In this document: positions 25,341-34,572 of the stretch, piece after piece | Numbering within the stretch: position 1 is the stretch's first letter | Layout: each line of letters opens with the position of its first letter | DNA from: Onstottus_B arcticum | GTDB lineage: Bacteria > Acidobacteriota > Blastocatellia > UBA7656 | DNA: 55,745 nucleotides | Direction: 5' to 3' | Assembly (NCBI GenBank): GCA_038040485.1 | Contig: JBBPIE010000039.1 | Span: forward strand, 1 to 55,745 | Made by a program: the position numbers and the translations under genes | The notes under the pieces: model-generated | Seen by the model: the letters and a program-made list of their open reading frames with translations, nothing else | What the model was told of the DNA's origin: nothing | The model's database searches: none

Positions 25341-26942
25341 TCAGTGCTTCTTGTCCACGACCAGCCGATGGTCGAGGTTCGCGACTCGCCAGCCGGTCGC
25401 AAAGATCATTCGATCGATCCGCTCCATCTTCTCGAAGTCGATCTTGTCCACGTCGTCAGTCGCTTTGTGATAGTCGCGGTGTACGCCGGTGAAGTAGAAG
25501 ATGACCGGGATGCCGTGTTTGGCGTAATTGTAGTGATCCGAGCGATAGTAAAACCGCTCCGGATGCTTGTCATCGTTGTATGTGTAGTCGAATCTCAGCC
25601 GCGATGTTTCGCTGTTGGTCAGATCGTTCAACGTATTCAACTCGCTCGAGAGTTTGTCGGCGCCGATGACGTAAAGCGAGTCCTTGTCTGTGAGCGATCG
25701 ATCGCGAAGATCGTTGTCGCCTTCGGGCCGGCTCCGGCCGACCATATCTATGTTGAAGTCCGCCACAAGCTTCGTCAGCGGCACCACCGGCTCGTAGTCG
25801 GTGTTGAACTCGGAACCGAACAGGCCAAGCTCTTCACCTGTGTGAAAGACGATCAGTATCGATCGCTTTGGGCGTGCTCCTACTGAAAACGCTTGCGCGA
25901 TCTCGAGCACCGAAACTGTGCCTGAGCCGTCATCGTCCGCGCCGTTGAAGACTTCACCATTGTCAGCAGTCTTGAGGTGATCGTAGTGCGCGCTGAAGAC
26001 AACATACTCGTCTTTGAGCACCGGGTCCGCGCCTTCAAGGATCCCCACGACGTTTTGAGCGGGAGGCGCATCCTTGACGCCGACTCGCAGTTTCACTTCG
26101 GCGCTTGCGGGGATCTGAACTGGCTTGAGCTGCCTCCTGGCGGGCGAGGTCAGATCGCCGCTCTCCTTCCCCATCGCTTTGGCTATCACTTTGATCAAGT
26201 CGGGACCGGCGGTGATCGCCGGCAGCGCCTTTCCAGAAGCAGGGCGGCGCGGCGGCAGGCTCAGTTGTTCCTGGCCCGCGAGATAAGCGATGACTTCGGT
26301 CCAGGTCGCCAGCACTTGAGCTTCGGGGATCTTGATGGCCCCGGCCGCTCCGCGTGCGAGCGCCGCTTGATCGACTTGCTCGTCGGCGCTCAGACTGACA
26401 GCGGAAAGCGAATCCGGCACTCCGTCGAACGCAACAACAATCTTGTTCTTGACCTTCAGACCCGCATAGTCGTCGTGATTGTTTGCCGGCGACGCAATGC
26501 CATAGCCGACAAAAACCAGATCGCCGCTGAAGCTCAAATCCTCCGGGGGCTCGACCGCGAATCCCTTTCCGTAAGAAAACTGCTGCTTCGAATCGGAACT
26601 GTTTATGGTGACGCGGCTGTTTGCCAGGTCGACGTTGCGAAAACCGAGCGGCACTTTTTGAAGAAACGAACCGTCGCGAGCGGCGCCACGATAACCGTAG
26701 GACTCCAATTGAGAGGCAAGATAGCGGGCGGCTATGCGGTTCGACGGGCTCAGCGTGTAGCGCCCGCCCAACTCGTCGGACGCGAGAAAGCTCAAGTGCT
26801 TTTTCAAATCGCGCACGGTGATCGTGGAGGTGGCTTCAGGCGCGGGAAGCGGCAAGTTCGCGGCGCCGGCAATTGGCGCTAACGACAGCGCCGCCAATAA
26901 GAGCAGCGCGAGCCCCCTCCGCAAGCGTTGATTGTCACTCAT
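25341..26942 (-). CDS. Secreted M28-family zinc peptidase with PA-like insert
   Basis: A 533-residue protein from the ATG at 26942 (AAGGAG upstream). A signal peptide (to about AGAANL) precedes an M28 aminopeptidase fold. Zinc ligands and catalytic residues can be placed at His319 (SAHYDH), Asp336 (GADDDGSG), Glu370/Glu371 (HTGEELG), Asp399 (NIDMVGRS) and His470 (YRSDHYNYA). Residues about 120-300 form an insert resembling a protease-associated domain. It is the third gene of a peptidase operon; its start overlaps the stop of the upstream M16 gene (ATGAGTGA), implying translational coupling. Confidence 0.92.
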   Translation of the reverse strand: MSDNQRLRRGLALLLLAALSLAPIAGAANLPLPAPEATSTITVRDLKKHLSFLASDELGGRYTLSPSNRIAARYLASQLESYGYRGAARDGSFLQKVPLGFRNVDLANSRVTINSSDSKQQFSYGKGFAVEPPEDLSFSGDLVFVGYGIASPANNHDDYAGLKVKNKIVVAFDGVPDSLSAVSLSADEQVDQAALARGAAGAIKIPEAQVLATWTEVIAYLAGQEQLSLPPRRPASGKALPAITAGPDLIKVIAKAMGKESGDLTSPARRQLKPVQIPASAEVKLRVGVKDAPPAQNVVGILEGADPVLKDEYVVFSAHYDHLKTADNGEVFNGADDDGSGTVSVLEIAQAFSVGARPKRSILIVFHTGEELGLFGSEFNTDYEPVVPLTKLVADFNIDMVGRSRPEGDNDLRDRSLTDKDSLYVIGADKLSSELNTLNDLTNSETSRLRFDYTYNDDKHPERFYYRSDHYNYAKHGIPVIFYFTGVHRDYHKATDDVDKIDFEKMERIDRMIFATGWRVANLDHRLVVDKKH

Positions 26943-28260
26943 AAAACTCCTTCTCTGTTTTGATGACGTGTCCTGCATCGTCCACCGGCCCGACCACAAC
27001 CGTAGTCAAGCGCTCCGGGTGTATGTGCTTACGTGTGACTCGATTGACCTCCTCGACGGTCAAAGCTCGAATCAGCTCGGGGTACTTCTCGAGATAGTCG
27101 AACCCGAGATCATATGTTTCGGCCTCCAGCATAAACTCGGCGACTTGCCCGTTCCTCTGAAAGCGAAGCACAAAGCTTCCAGTCAGGTAAGACTTCGCGG
27201 TATCCAGCTCCTCTTGAGTCACGCCACCTTCCACGATCCGCTCGATCTCGCTTCGCAACCCGGCACGCGCACGGTCGAGATTCGACGGAGCGGTGCCGAT
27301 GTAGGCGACAAAGCGCCCCGGATCGAGACCCGAGCTGGAAGTGACGTTGGCATAGGTCGAATATGCAAGGCCCTGTTCGTCGCGCAAGACGCGCGGAATG
27401 CGCGACGTGAATCCGGGGCTCGACCCGAGAATCGTGTCCATCACCAGCAGAGCGTGATAGTCGGGATCTTTTCGCTCGATGCCCACGTGACCCATGAAGA
27501 TGTTTACTTGTTCCTTGAGCGCAGTCGCGTACTTCTCGACAGGTTCACCACCGAGCCTTGGGCAAGGAACGTCAGGCGACACGAACCCGCCGGTGCGCGG
27601 CCACTTGCCAAGCGCCGACTCGACGCGCGCTACGGTTTCTCTTGTATCGACGTCGCCGGCGATCGCCAACACTGTGTTGTTGGACACGTAGTAGCGTCGA
27701 TAAAACTGATCGACGGCCGGCCTCGAGACGGCGGCTACGGTTGCTTCGTACCCAACTGCCGGCCGATGCTGAGGCGTGCCTTTGAAAACGATCTCGTTGA
27801 AGAGGTCCGACGCCTGCGTGCGCGGGACATCGAGGCGGCTCTTGAGCTGCGCGACACGCCTGTCTACTTGCTGGCGGACCTTGTCGTCGGGGAACACCGC
27901 GTTCATCAACAGGTCAGACGCGAGGTCCAGCCCGAGGTTAAAATCCTTCGACAGCGAAACCACCGCCAGCCGGCTCGATTGATAGTCTCCGAAGGTCATC
28001 ATGTGACCTCCCGTCGCGTCGATTGCTTCTGCTATCTGCTGCGATGTCCGGGTAGTGGTTCCTTCCTCTATAAGCTCGGCTGCCAGAGAAGCGAGCCCCG
28101 CCTCGCCGTCGGACTCGAAGCGAGAGCCGGCTCGCACGATGGCGCTGATCGACATCGACGGAGTTGAGTGGTTCTCGGACACGAGCACCACCAGTCCGTT
28201 CGGCAAAACGACGCGCTCGACGTTCAGCCTCACCGCCGCAGCCTTTCGGCTAACTGCCAC
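26935..28260 (-). CDS. M16-family peptidase-like protein, non-catalytic subunit
   Basis: About 441 residues from a GTG at 28260 preceded by AAAGGAGG, within the end of the upstream gene. The fold is M16 (RVVLPNGLVVLVSENHSTPS; SLDVPRTQASDLFNEIVF), but the zinc motif HxxEH is replaced by LASLA in GLASLAAELIEEG, so it cannot bind zinc in the normal way. Such inactive M16 proteins pair with an active partner to form a heterodimer, and the active partner is encoded immediately upstream. Both probably act in the periplasm, though neither has a clear signal peptide. Confidence 0.9.
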   Translation of the reverse strand: MAVSRKAAAVRLNVERVVLPNGLVVLVSENHSTPSMSISAIVRAGSRFESDGEAGLASLAAELIEEGTTTRTSQQIAEAIDATGGHMMTFGDYQSSRLAVVSLSKDFNLGLDLASDLLMNAVFPDDKVRQQVDRRVAQLKSRLDVPRTQASDLFNEIVFKGTPQHRPAVGYEATVAAVSRPAVDQFYRRYYVSNNTVLAIAGDVDTRETVARVESALGKWPRTGGFVSPDVPCPRLGGEPVEKYATALKEQVNIFMGHVGIERKDPDYHALLVMDTILGSSPGFTSRIPRVLRDEQGLAYSTYANVTSSSGLDPGRFVAYIGTAPSNLDRARAGLRSEIERIVEGGVTQEELDTAKSYLTGSFVLRFQRNGQVAEFMLEAETYDLGFDYLEKYPELIRALTVEEVNRVTRKHIHPERLTTVVVGPVDDAGHVIKTEKEFYE

Positions 28261-29626
28261 CGTCGTCCTCCTTTGCGTCGGCCGGATGAGCGCGGCCGGT
28301 CGCGTCATCGACCAGATATCCGACGGTGCGATTATCTTCGGTGAAGTACCTGCGCGCGGAACTCGCGACCTCATCCACAGTCACTTCGTTTATGCGATCG
28401 AGCATCGTGTCGAGGTAGCGGAAGCCGCGCGAGCCTTCAGGAATCCGTTCATCGGCCGCGATCGTCTCGTACTGTCCGAGCAGCATCGCCTGCTGAAGCG
28501 GTTCCTCATTGCTCAACACCAGATCGGCTTCGATCAGCCGTTTCGCCTTCGCGAGTTCCGCGGTCGACAGGTCCGCGTGTTTGACCCGCTCGATCTCGTC
28601 GTAAATCGCAAGCTCGACTTGTCTCAGCTCAAAGCCCGGCTTTAGTTCTGCCTGAAAGTAGAATAATGAGGGATCAATGTGATCGTGGTACGAGGCATTG
28701 ACTGAGGTGATTGATTTATCTTGGTCAACCAGCCGTTGGTACAGGCGTGAAGACTTGCCGGTTGAAAGGACGGCTTCAGCCACGCGCAACGGGTAAGAGT
28801 CCGGGTGTGCGACCGCAGGCGCGTGATAACCGATCAGCAATCGCTCGACCGGCGTCTCTTTCTTTACGATCACTCGCTTTTCGCCTCGCTGAGGCGGTTC
28901 AACAATTTGAAGCGGTTTGGGCTCTGGACCATCCGGTATCGAGCCGAACAGATCTTCGACTCTTGCCAGCGCATCACGGGTATCGAAGTCCCCAACTATT
29001 ACCAGAGTCGCGTTGCGCGGGTGATACCAGCGATCATAGTAGGCCTTCATATCGGCTGCGGTGGCCGATTCCAGGTCCTGGAGCCACCCGACCGTCGGAA
29101 AATGATATGGGTGCTGCCGGAATGCAGTCGCCCAGACTTCGTTCTCGAGCACTTCCCAGGGACCGTCCAATCCGATGCGCAGCTCTTCCTCGACCACCTG
29201 TTTCTCTGAAGCAAACTCGCCTTCTGCAAACGTCGTGTTGCGCATACGGCTTGATTCGATCTCGAGGGCGGTCTGCCAACGGTCGGCGGCGAAGCTGAAA
29301 TAGTATGCAGTGAAGTCCAGCCAGGTGAACGCGTTGTTCATTCCGCCGTTCAGTTGCGTGGTCAGATCGATCACGCCTTTCGGGTAGCGGTCCGTGCCTT
29401 TGAACAACATGTGTTCGAGGAAATGCGATTTGCCGGTCTGTCCAAGGTCTTCGTTGCGCGAGCCGACCCGATACCAGATCATCGTTGCCACTACCGGCTT
29501 GTCGTGAACTTCTTTGGTTATTACGGTAAGACGGTTAGGCAGAACCAGCTTCCGAACGCCCCGGGTGATGAATGGCGGTGTGTCGGTGGCAGCTTCGACG
29601 CCGGAGATAGAAGTTGTCGCAGTCAT
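28250..29626 (-). CDS. M16-family zinc peptidase, catalytic subunit
   Basis: A 458-residue M16 (pitrilysin/processing-peptidase-like) enzyme with the inverted zinc motif HFLEH at 68-72 and a downstream glutamate-rich helix (EKQVVEEELR) that supplies the third ligand. It is the first gene of an operon with an inactive M16 partner (overlap 11 bp) and an M28 aminopeptidase. The set suggests stepwise degradation of oligopeptides to amino acids. The ATG at 29626 has only a weak SD. Confidence 0.93.
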   Translation of the reverse strand: MTATTSISGVEAATDTPPFITRGVRKLVLPNRLTVITKEVHDKPVVATMIWYRVGSRNEDLGQTGKSHFLEHMLFKGTDRYPKGVIDLTTQLNGGMNNAFTWLDFTAYYFSFAADRWQTALEIESSRMRNTTFAEGEFASEKQVVEEELRIGLDGPWEVLENEVWATAFRQHPYHFPTVGWLQDLESATAADMKAYYDRWYHPRNATLVIVGDFDTRDALARVEDLFGSIPDGPEPKPLQIVEPPQRGEKRVIVKKETPVERLLIGYHAPAVAHPDSYPLRVAEAVLSTGKSSRLYQRLVDQDKSITSVNASYHDHIDPSLFYFQAELKPGFELRQVELAIYDEIERVKHADLSTAELAKAKRLIEADLVLSNEEPLQQAMLLGQYETIAADERIPEGSRGFRYLDTMLDRINEVTVDEVASSARRYFTEDNRTVGYLVDDATGRAHPADAKEDDGGS

Positions 29627-30030
29627 GATCGATCAAAGCGGTCACGGCCAAGCGCCGGGGGCATTCCGGGTCCAGGCTACCAGCCGCGGAAAAATTGTAG
29701 AGGCCCGCAAGAAGCGATGTCAAATCAGGCCGCTTTAGCGCTTGCGGCGAGACAAGGAGGCGCCTGAGCACTCAGCTCAGCTAAACCCTGCGCGCCTCCA
29801 ACTTGGACTTGATTTCTATCTGACTGCTGTAGATACTTGTGCGTGCCTGCAAGGTAGAGAACCCACATAGTCTTAGCATCAGTTGGGTTGAACTTTGGTT
29901 TTAGCATCAGAGTGCAGAGCGTGTTTCGAGTTCGGGCTGCTGGAGACCGCGCCGGGACTCAAACAAACACGCTGACAGAATTCATGTCTGAAGCGAAGCC
30001 GCCGGGAGAACGCGGCAAGACAGGAGACCG
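29627..30030. other. Intergenic region without a supported gene
   Basis: Divergent spacer between the M16 gene and the HU gene. It holds an inverted pair of GGAGGCGC/GCGCCTCC at about 29756-29797 and a direct repeat TTAGCATCAG at about 29873 and 29902. A 60-codon minus-strand frame (29725-29907) shows no recognisable domain and no good SD. Confidence 0.4.
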
Positions 30031-30432
30031 ATGACTAAGGCAGAACTTGTTGAAGAAGTGGCTCGCGCTTCTGAACTGAACAAGCGTGATGCCGAGGTGA
30101 TAGTCGAAACCGTTTTTGGCTCGATAATCGGCGCGTTGCACAAAGGCGAAAAGGTCGAGTTGCGCGGCTTCGGGAGCTTCCGCACCCGTGAGCGCGGACC
30201 GCGACGCGGCCGGAACCCCAAGACCGGCGAACCGGTCGACGTTCCAGCCAAGCGAGTGCCTTACTTCAAACCGGGAAAGGAGCTCAAAGAGTTCTTCACC
30301 GAGCGCCCCGGAGCGCCAGGCTCTGCGGACCCGTCGCCACCTGAGCCCCCGCCCAACACCGACTCGCACGAACCCGCTAGCGTTACTCCTACCGGGTCCG
30401 GTGAGGGCCCGGCCGGCAGTTCGCTGTCTTAG
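30031..30432 (+). CDS. HU/IHF-family DNA-binding protein with proline-rich tail
   Basis: A 133-residue protein. Residues 1-90 are a complete HU/IHF domain (MTKAELVEEVA ... GFGSFRTRERGPRRGRNPKTG) that bends DNA as a dimer. Residues 91-133 are an extra low-complexity tail rich in Pro, Ser, Glu and Gly (SPPEPPPNTDSHEPA), acidic rather than the lysine-rich tail seen in actinobacterial HupB. ATG with AGGAGA upstream. A small basic ORF follows. Confidence 0.93.
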   Translation: MTKAELVEEVARASELNKRDAEVIVETVFGSIIGALHKGEKVELRGFGSFRTRERGPRRGRNPKTGEPVDVPAKRVPYFKPGKELKEFFTERPGAPGSADPSPPEPPPNTDSHEPASVTPTGSGEGPAGSSLS

Positions 30433-30567
30433 TAAACAGTCGTTAGTTCTCGCTGGTTGGCGGGCAACTCAAGCCCCTGTGATCCGCAGCTTGAGCAATT
30501 TGCAAGTAACAGATTGGTACCGAAGTGCGCTAGTCCGCCTTTCAATCAGGCGTTAGGCCGGTGAGCT

Positions 30568-30735
30568 ATGGCAAAGGATAAGATCGGATCGACGAATGGA
30601 AAAGACCGTCGCCTACGCAACGAACGCCGAAAGGCTGATCGCCGCGAACCGGAACGCCAGCCCAAGGACTCGGTGCTGACTACTCGCAAGACTGAGCGGA
30701 GAAAGACAAGCCGCAGGTCGAAAGACTCCAAATAA
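30568..30735 (+). CDS. Small highly basic protein (hypothetical)
   Basis: A 55-codon ORF starting ATG GCA AAG and ending TAA. About 40% of residues are Lys or Arg (22 of 55), with few hydrophobics; segments such as KDRRLRNERRKADRRE and TERRKTSRRSK suggest nucleic-acid binding or a disordered chaperone-like peptide. A GGTGAG lies just before the ATG. It follows the HU gene by 135 bp on the same strand. No family is recognised and coding status is uncertain. Confidence 0.4.
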   Translation: MAKDKIGSTNGKDRRLRNERRKADRREPERQPKDSVLTTRKTERRKTSRRSKDSK

Positions 30736-30843
30736 GTAACGCCCGTCCTCCACACTGAAAGTTAAACAACGGCAAAATGGGTGCGGCCATTATTTCAGGC
30801 CCATCAGGTTGAATATTCTCGGCAACGCGTAGGAGGCCGGGGC

Positions 30844-31731
30844 TTATCTCTTCAGAAGCCGTTGCTTGTCCAGAAAAGCGATAACAGCGTCGTTAAACTG
30901 CTTTGGCTTTTCCATCATCAGGAAGTGGCTGACGCCGTCCCACATCTGATAGTCGAGGTTCGACGTGATGCTTCGAAAGAACTGCTCGTTATCCGCAGCC
31001 CAAAACGGCGACTTAGCCAGCACCGCCAGCACGGGAACGTCGATCTTATCTTGTTTCCAGATTGACTCCTCAGCCATGGCTTCCATGGCGCTGATTGCAA
31101 CGTACTGCGGTGTGCTGAGCATTGAGGTCTTGATCTGTTCACGCAGCGCCGGTGTGACCTCGGGACCCATCATTCCATCAATGAACTTCGCGGCTTCCAG
31201 CTTGTAGTTAGGTCCGCGGAGGGGTGCAATAAAGCTGTCCATCATCTTCTTATCGCCAAAAGGCCGCAGTGGTCCGTCTACGACAACCAGACCGAGAGTT
31301 TTCTGCGGGTACTTGCGATAGAACTGGCGCGCAACGGGCGTGCCCATGCTGTGACCAACCAACACGGCGCGGTCAACTCCCGCGTCCCGCATGACCGAAT
31401 CTACCGCTCGAGCAAACAATTCCATACTATAAGCGACCTCCGGTTTGTCGCTCTGCCCATGTCCTGGAAGGTCGATGGCGAGAACCCGCGCCCGCTTCGA
31501 CAGGTCAGCAACCTGCCCTCGCCAGAATCCCAGGTCGCAAGTCCAACCGTGGATTAGAACGATTGCCTCGCGACCCTTGCCGTGGTTTTCGTAGTGGATG
31601 CGGTGGCCGTCAAGCTTTGCAAAGCGAGACTCACCTGCAAATGTATTGGCCTCAACAGCGCGGTCGACAGTCGAGGAGATTATCAAACCGCAAAGGAGCG
31701 CCGACGCGATGAAACGTATTGTCCCGAGCAT
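30844..31731 (-). CDS. Secreted alpha/beta hydrolase
   Basis: A 295-residue hydrolase from the ATG at 31731, which has AAGGAGAT upstream. A signal peptide (MLGTIRFIASALLCGLII) precedes an alpha/beta-hydrolase core: oxyanion region LIHGWTCDLGFW, nucleophile Ser128 in GHSMG, and His269 (DGVSHFLMMEKP) as the likely catalytic histidine. The substrate is not evident; esterase or lactonase activity is possible. It lies downstream of ahcY on the same strand, 103 bp apart. Confidence 0.88.
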   Translation of the reverse strand: MLGTIRFIASALLCGLIISSTVDRAVEANTFAGESRFAKLDGHRIHYENHGKGREAIVLIHGWTCDLGFWRGQVADLSKRARVLAIDLPGHGQSDKPEVAYSMELFARAVDSVMRDAGVDRAVLVGHSMGTPVARQFYRKYPQKTLGLVVVDGPLRPFGDKKMMDSFIAPLRGPNYKLEAAKFIDGMMGPEVTPALREQIKTSMLSTPQYVAISAMEAMAEESIWKQDKIDVPVLAVLAKSPFWAADNEQFFRSITSNLDYQMWDGVSHFLMMEKPKQFNDAVIAFLDKQRLLKR

Positions 31732-31834
31732 TTTGATCTCCTTCCAGCGAAAACATTTGGTTTCGGCTTTACGAGGTGTTGTGATCGCCATTCGATCCCG
31801 CCACATCCGGCCGGGGGAACTCCTTGCTTTCAAG

Positions 31835-33115
31835 TTATGTTCCCGCCTCCCAGGTGTTCATATACTCGATCATCTCCGGTGTGAGCCGGTCGATCTTGAT
31901 CCCCATCGCCGCAAGCTTGAGCGAGGCGATCTCGTTGTCTACCTCTTCCGGTAGCAGATGCAGACCCGGCGCGAGCTTGCCCTCGTTCTTCACAAGGTAC
32001 TCGCACGATAGAGCCTGGTTCGCGAAGCTCATATCCATCACCGAAGCCGGGTGGCCTTCGGCGGCGGCGAGATTGATCAATCGCCCTTCACCAAGCACAA
32101 TCAAGCGATTGCCGTTGCTCTTCAGCTTGTACTCCTGGACGAATGGCCGAAGCGTTTGCACGTCCTCGCTCATCTCGGCGAGCGAGACGAGGTTCAACTC
32201 GACGTCGAAGTGGCCGGAGTTGGCTACGATCGCGCTGTCGTGCATTTTCGCGAAGTGATGTCGGTCGATGACGTGGCGGTTGCCGGTCACGGTGATGAAT
32301 ATGTCGCCGAGCGGCGCAGCGTCCTCGATGCTCATGACGCGCATTCCATCCATAACGGCTTCAATGGCGCGAATCGGATTGATCTCGCACACGATGACGT
32401 TGGCGCCCATGCCGCGCCCGCGCATCGCAACGCCCTTTCCGCACCAGCCGTAGCCAACCACCACAATCGTGCGGCCGGCAAGCAGGATGTTAGTCGCTCG
32501 AATCACGCCATCAAGCGTTGACTGCCCGGTCCCGTACCGGTTGTCGAAGAAGTGCTTCGTTTGGGCGTCGTTCACGGCGATCGTCGGCCAGGTCATCCGG
32601 CCGCTTTTCTCAAGCGCTCGCAGTCGGACCAGGCCGGTGGTCGTCTCTTCAGTCGTGCCGATTATCTTCTTGATCAGTTCGGGACGTTCCTTGACCATCG
32701 TCGCTACAACATCCGAGCCATCGTCGATGATCAGATCAGGCTCGTGGTCGAGCGCCATTCGAACGTGACGATTGTAAGTCTCGGGCGTTTCGCCCTTGAT
32801 TGCAAAAACCGGAACGCCGTATTCAACGACAAGCGCCGCCGCGACGTCGTCTTGAGTCGAAAGCGGATTCGAAGCTATCAGAACCGCATCGACGCCGGCC
32901 GCCTTCAACGCTCGGGCGAGGTTGGCCGTCTCGGTCGTGATGTGGCAGCAGGCGATCATCTTCTTGCCGGCCAGCGGACGCTCGCGTTCGAATCGCTCGC
33001 GGATCATGCGGAGCACGGGCATTTCGCGTTCGGCCCATTCGATTCGCTTGCGGCCGGCCTCCGCCAGTGCCAGGTCTTTTACGTCATAGTCGGGTACTTG
33101 AGAAGTGGTTGTCAT
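31835..33115 (-). CDS. ahcY: Adenosylhomocysteinase
   Basis: A 426-residue enzyme that splits S-adenosylhomocysteine into adenosine and homocysteine, removing the product inhibitor of methyltransferases. The NAD-binding motif VVGYGWCGKGVAMRGRGMGA and the substrate-site segments ACCHITTETANLA and DDGSDVVATM are typical; the length fits the short bacterial/archaeal form lacking the 40-residue insert. It lies about 100 bp downstream of metK, so the two enzymes of the activated methyl cycle are probably coregulated. Confidence 0.97.
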   Translation of the reverse strand: MTTTSQVPDYDVKDLALAEAGRKRIEWAEREMPVLRMIRERFERERPLAGKKMIACCHITTETANLARALKAAGVDAVLIASNPLSTQDDVAAALVVEYGVPVFAIKGETPETYNRHVRMALDHEPDLIIDDGSDVVATMVKERPELIKKIIGTTEETTTGLVRLRALEKSGRMTWPTIAVNDAQTKHFFDNRYGTGQSTLDGVIRATNILLAGRTIVVVGYGWCGKGVAMRGRGMGANVIVCEINPIRAIEAVMDGMRVMSIEDAAPLGDIFITVTGNRHVIDRHHFAKMHDSAIVANSGHFDVELNLVSLAEMSEDVQTLRPFVQEYKLKSNGNRLIVLGEGRLINLAAAEGHPASVMDMSFANQALSCEYLVKNEGKLAPGLHLLPEEVDNEIASLKLAAMGIKIDRLTPEMIEYMNTWEAGT

Positions 33116-33130
33116 AACTCTCCATAACTT

Positions 33131-33160
33131 GTGCGGGCGGCCCCTGCGTGGCCGCCCCTT
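33131..33160. repeat. GC-rich short repeat between metK and ahcY
   Basis: The sequence gtgcgggcggcccctgcgtg followed by gccgcccctt matches the class of GC-rich repeats at 6967-7052 and 21923-22022, and can form a small hairpin. It is the only notable feature in the metK-ahcY gap. Confidence 0.5.
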
Positions 33161-33213
33161 GTCAAAAACATATGGGTGCTTTTCATAGAGCGGAGGGCAG
33201 ACCCACTCGTGGT

Positions 33214-34365
33214 CTACAACCCCGCAGCCCTGCGAAGCGCGTCCGCCTTGTCCGTGCGCTCCCAGGTGAACTCGGGCTCCGTTCGGCCGAAGTGCCCATA
33301 CGCCGCAGTCTTCTTGAAGATAGGCCGGCGCAAGTTCAGGCTTTCGATTATTCCGGCAGGAGTCAGCTTAAAGTGTTCGCGCACAATGTCAGAAAGCTTG
33401 CCTTCGTCGATCTTGCTCGTGCCTCGCGTGTCAATCAGCACGCTCACCGGCTCTGCTACTCCGATGGCGTAGGCGAGCTGCACTTCGCAGCGATCGGCTA
33501 TGCCTGCAGCCACGATGTTCTTGGCCACGTAACGCGCCATATAGCTTGCCGAGCGATCGACCTTTGTCGGGTCCTTGCCCGAAAATGCGCCGCCGCCGTG
33601 CGCGCCTGAACCGCCGTAGGTGTCGACTATTATCTTGCGGCCGGTGAGTCCGGTATCGCCTTGGGGGCCGCCAACGACAAATCTTCCGGTCGGGTTGATG
33701 TGGAATTTCGTAGACGCGTCCATCATCTCTCCCGGAACGACTGCCTGGATAACGTGCTCGATCACGTCTTGCTGAAGCTGCTCGAGCGTGACCGCCTCGG
33801 AGTGTTGAGACGAAACGACAACAGTGTTGACGCGAATTGGTTTATGATTCTCGTACTCGATCGTTACTTGGGACTTACCGTCGGGACGAAGGTAGTCAAG
33901 TAACCCTTCATTGCGAACATCGGCTAGCCGTCGCGTAAGTTTGTGCGCCAGCATTATCGGCAGCGGCATAAGCTCGGGCGTTTCGTTGCACGCGTATCCG
34001 AACATCATTCCCTGATCGCCGGCCCCTCCAGTGTCCACGCCCATAGCGATGTCCGGCGATTGAGTGTCGATTGCCGTGATGACGCCGCAAGTCTCCGAGT
34101 CGAATCCGTACTTCGCCCGGGTGTAGCCGATCTGCCGAATTGTTTCGCGCGCGATCTTGGGAATATCTACCCAGGCTTCGGTTGTGATTTCGCCGGCGAC
34201 TATCACGAGTCCGGTGGTTAGCAACGTCTCGCAAGCGACCCGGCCGTACGGGTCTTTGGTCAATATAGCGTCCAGCACCGCGTCTGAAATCTGATCCGCA
34301 ATTTTATCGGGGTGCCCTTCGGTAACGGATTCCGACGTAAACAAACGTTTGTTATTAGTGCCCAC
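33214..34365 (-). CDS. metK: S-adenosylmethionine synthetase
   Basis: A 383-residue methionine adenosyltransferase. Signatures are GHPDKIADQISDAVLDAIL, the hexapeptide-like GAGDQGMMFGYA and the P-loop-like GGGAFSGKDPTKVDRS. GTG start with AGGAGG five to six bases upstream. A predicted promoter lies at 34446-34475. No SAM or SAH riboswitch pattern was recognised in the leader. Confidence 0.97.
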   Translation of the reverse strand: MGTNNKRLFTSESVTEGHPDKIADQISDAVLDAILTKDPYGRVACETLLTTGLVIVAGEITTEAWVDIPKIARETIRQIGYTRAKYGFDSETCGVITAIDTQSPDIAMGVDTGGAGDQGMMFGYACNETPELMPLPIMLAHKLTRRLADVRNEGLLDYLRPDGKSQVTIEYENHKPIRVNTVVVSSQHSEAVTLEQLQQDVIEHVIQAVVPGEMMDASTKFHINPTGRFVVGGPQGDTGLTGRKIIVDTYGGSGAHGGGAFSGKDPTKVDRSASYMARYVAKNIVAAGIADRCEVQLAYAIGVAEPVSVLIDTRGTSKIDEGKLSDIVREHFKLTPAGIIESLNLRRPIFKKTAAYGHFGRTEPEFTWERTDKADALRRAAGL

Positions 34366-34445
34366 TCAAGCCTCCTGTCGGGAATTGCCCTGCGGCGGGT
34401 CATCAGCATGATAGCGGGCTTAAGAGCCTGCTGTTTAAGCGCGTG

Positions 34446-34475
34446 AATTTAACAGACGGCCTTGCGCACAGTCAA
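34446..34475 (-). promoter_or_regulatory. Predicted promoter of metK-ahcY
   Basis: On the minus strand, TTGACT (34475-34470) and TAAATT (34451-34446) are separated by 18 bp, about 80 bp upstream of the metK GTG. Confidence 0.5.
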
Positions 34476-34572
34476 GCGAAGCGAGGACTAGCAAAGCGAG
34501 GATAAGCGAAGTAATGGCGAGGGGAAACGCCGGGATTCGTGCGGAGGGCGGCTTGGATTCGCGCGCGCAACG

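Noticed and set aside
26932..28167. Long plus-strand open frame (411 codons) opposite the M16/M28 genes
   Set aside because: It is antisense to well-supported peptidase genes, has no recognisable domain, and reflects G+C-rich codon structure. The same applies to 4259-5050, 25977-26882 and 44968-46215 on the plus strand and 49853-50980 on the minus strand.
29725..29907. 60-codon minus-strand ORF between the M16 and HU genes
   Set aside because: No SD, no recognisable domain, and it overlaps an inverted GGAGGCGC pair and a direct repeat. Left as intergenic.
34366..34572. SAM or SAH riboswitch in the metK leader
   Set aside because: None of the conserved cores of SAM-I, SAM-II or SAH riboswitches could be recognised; only a promoter and palindromes are visible.
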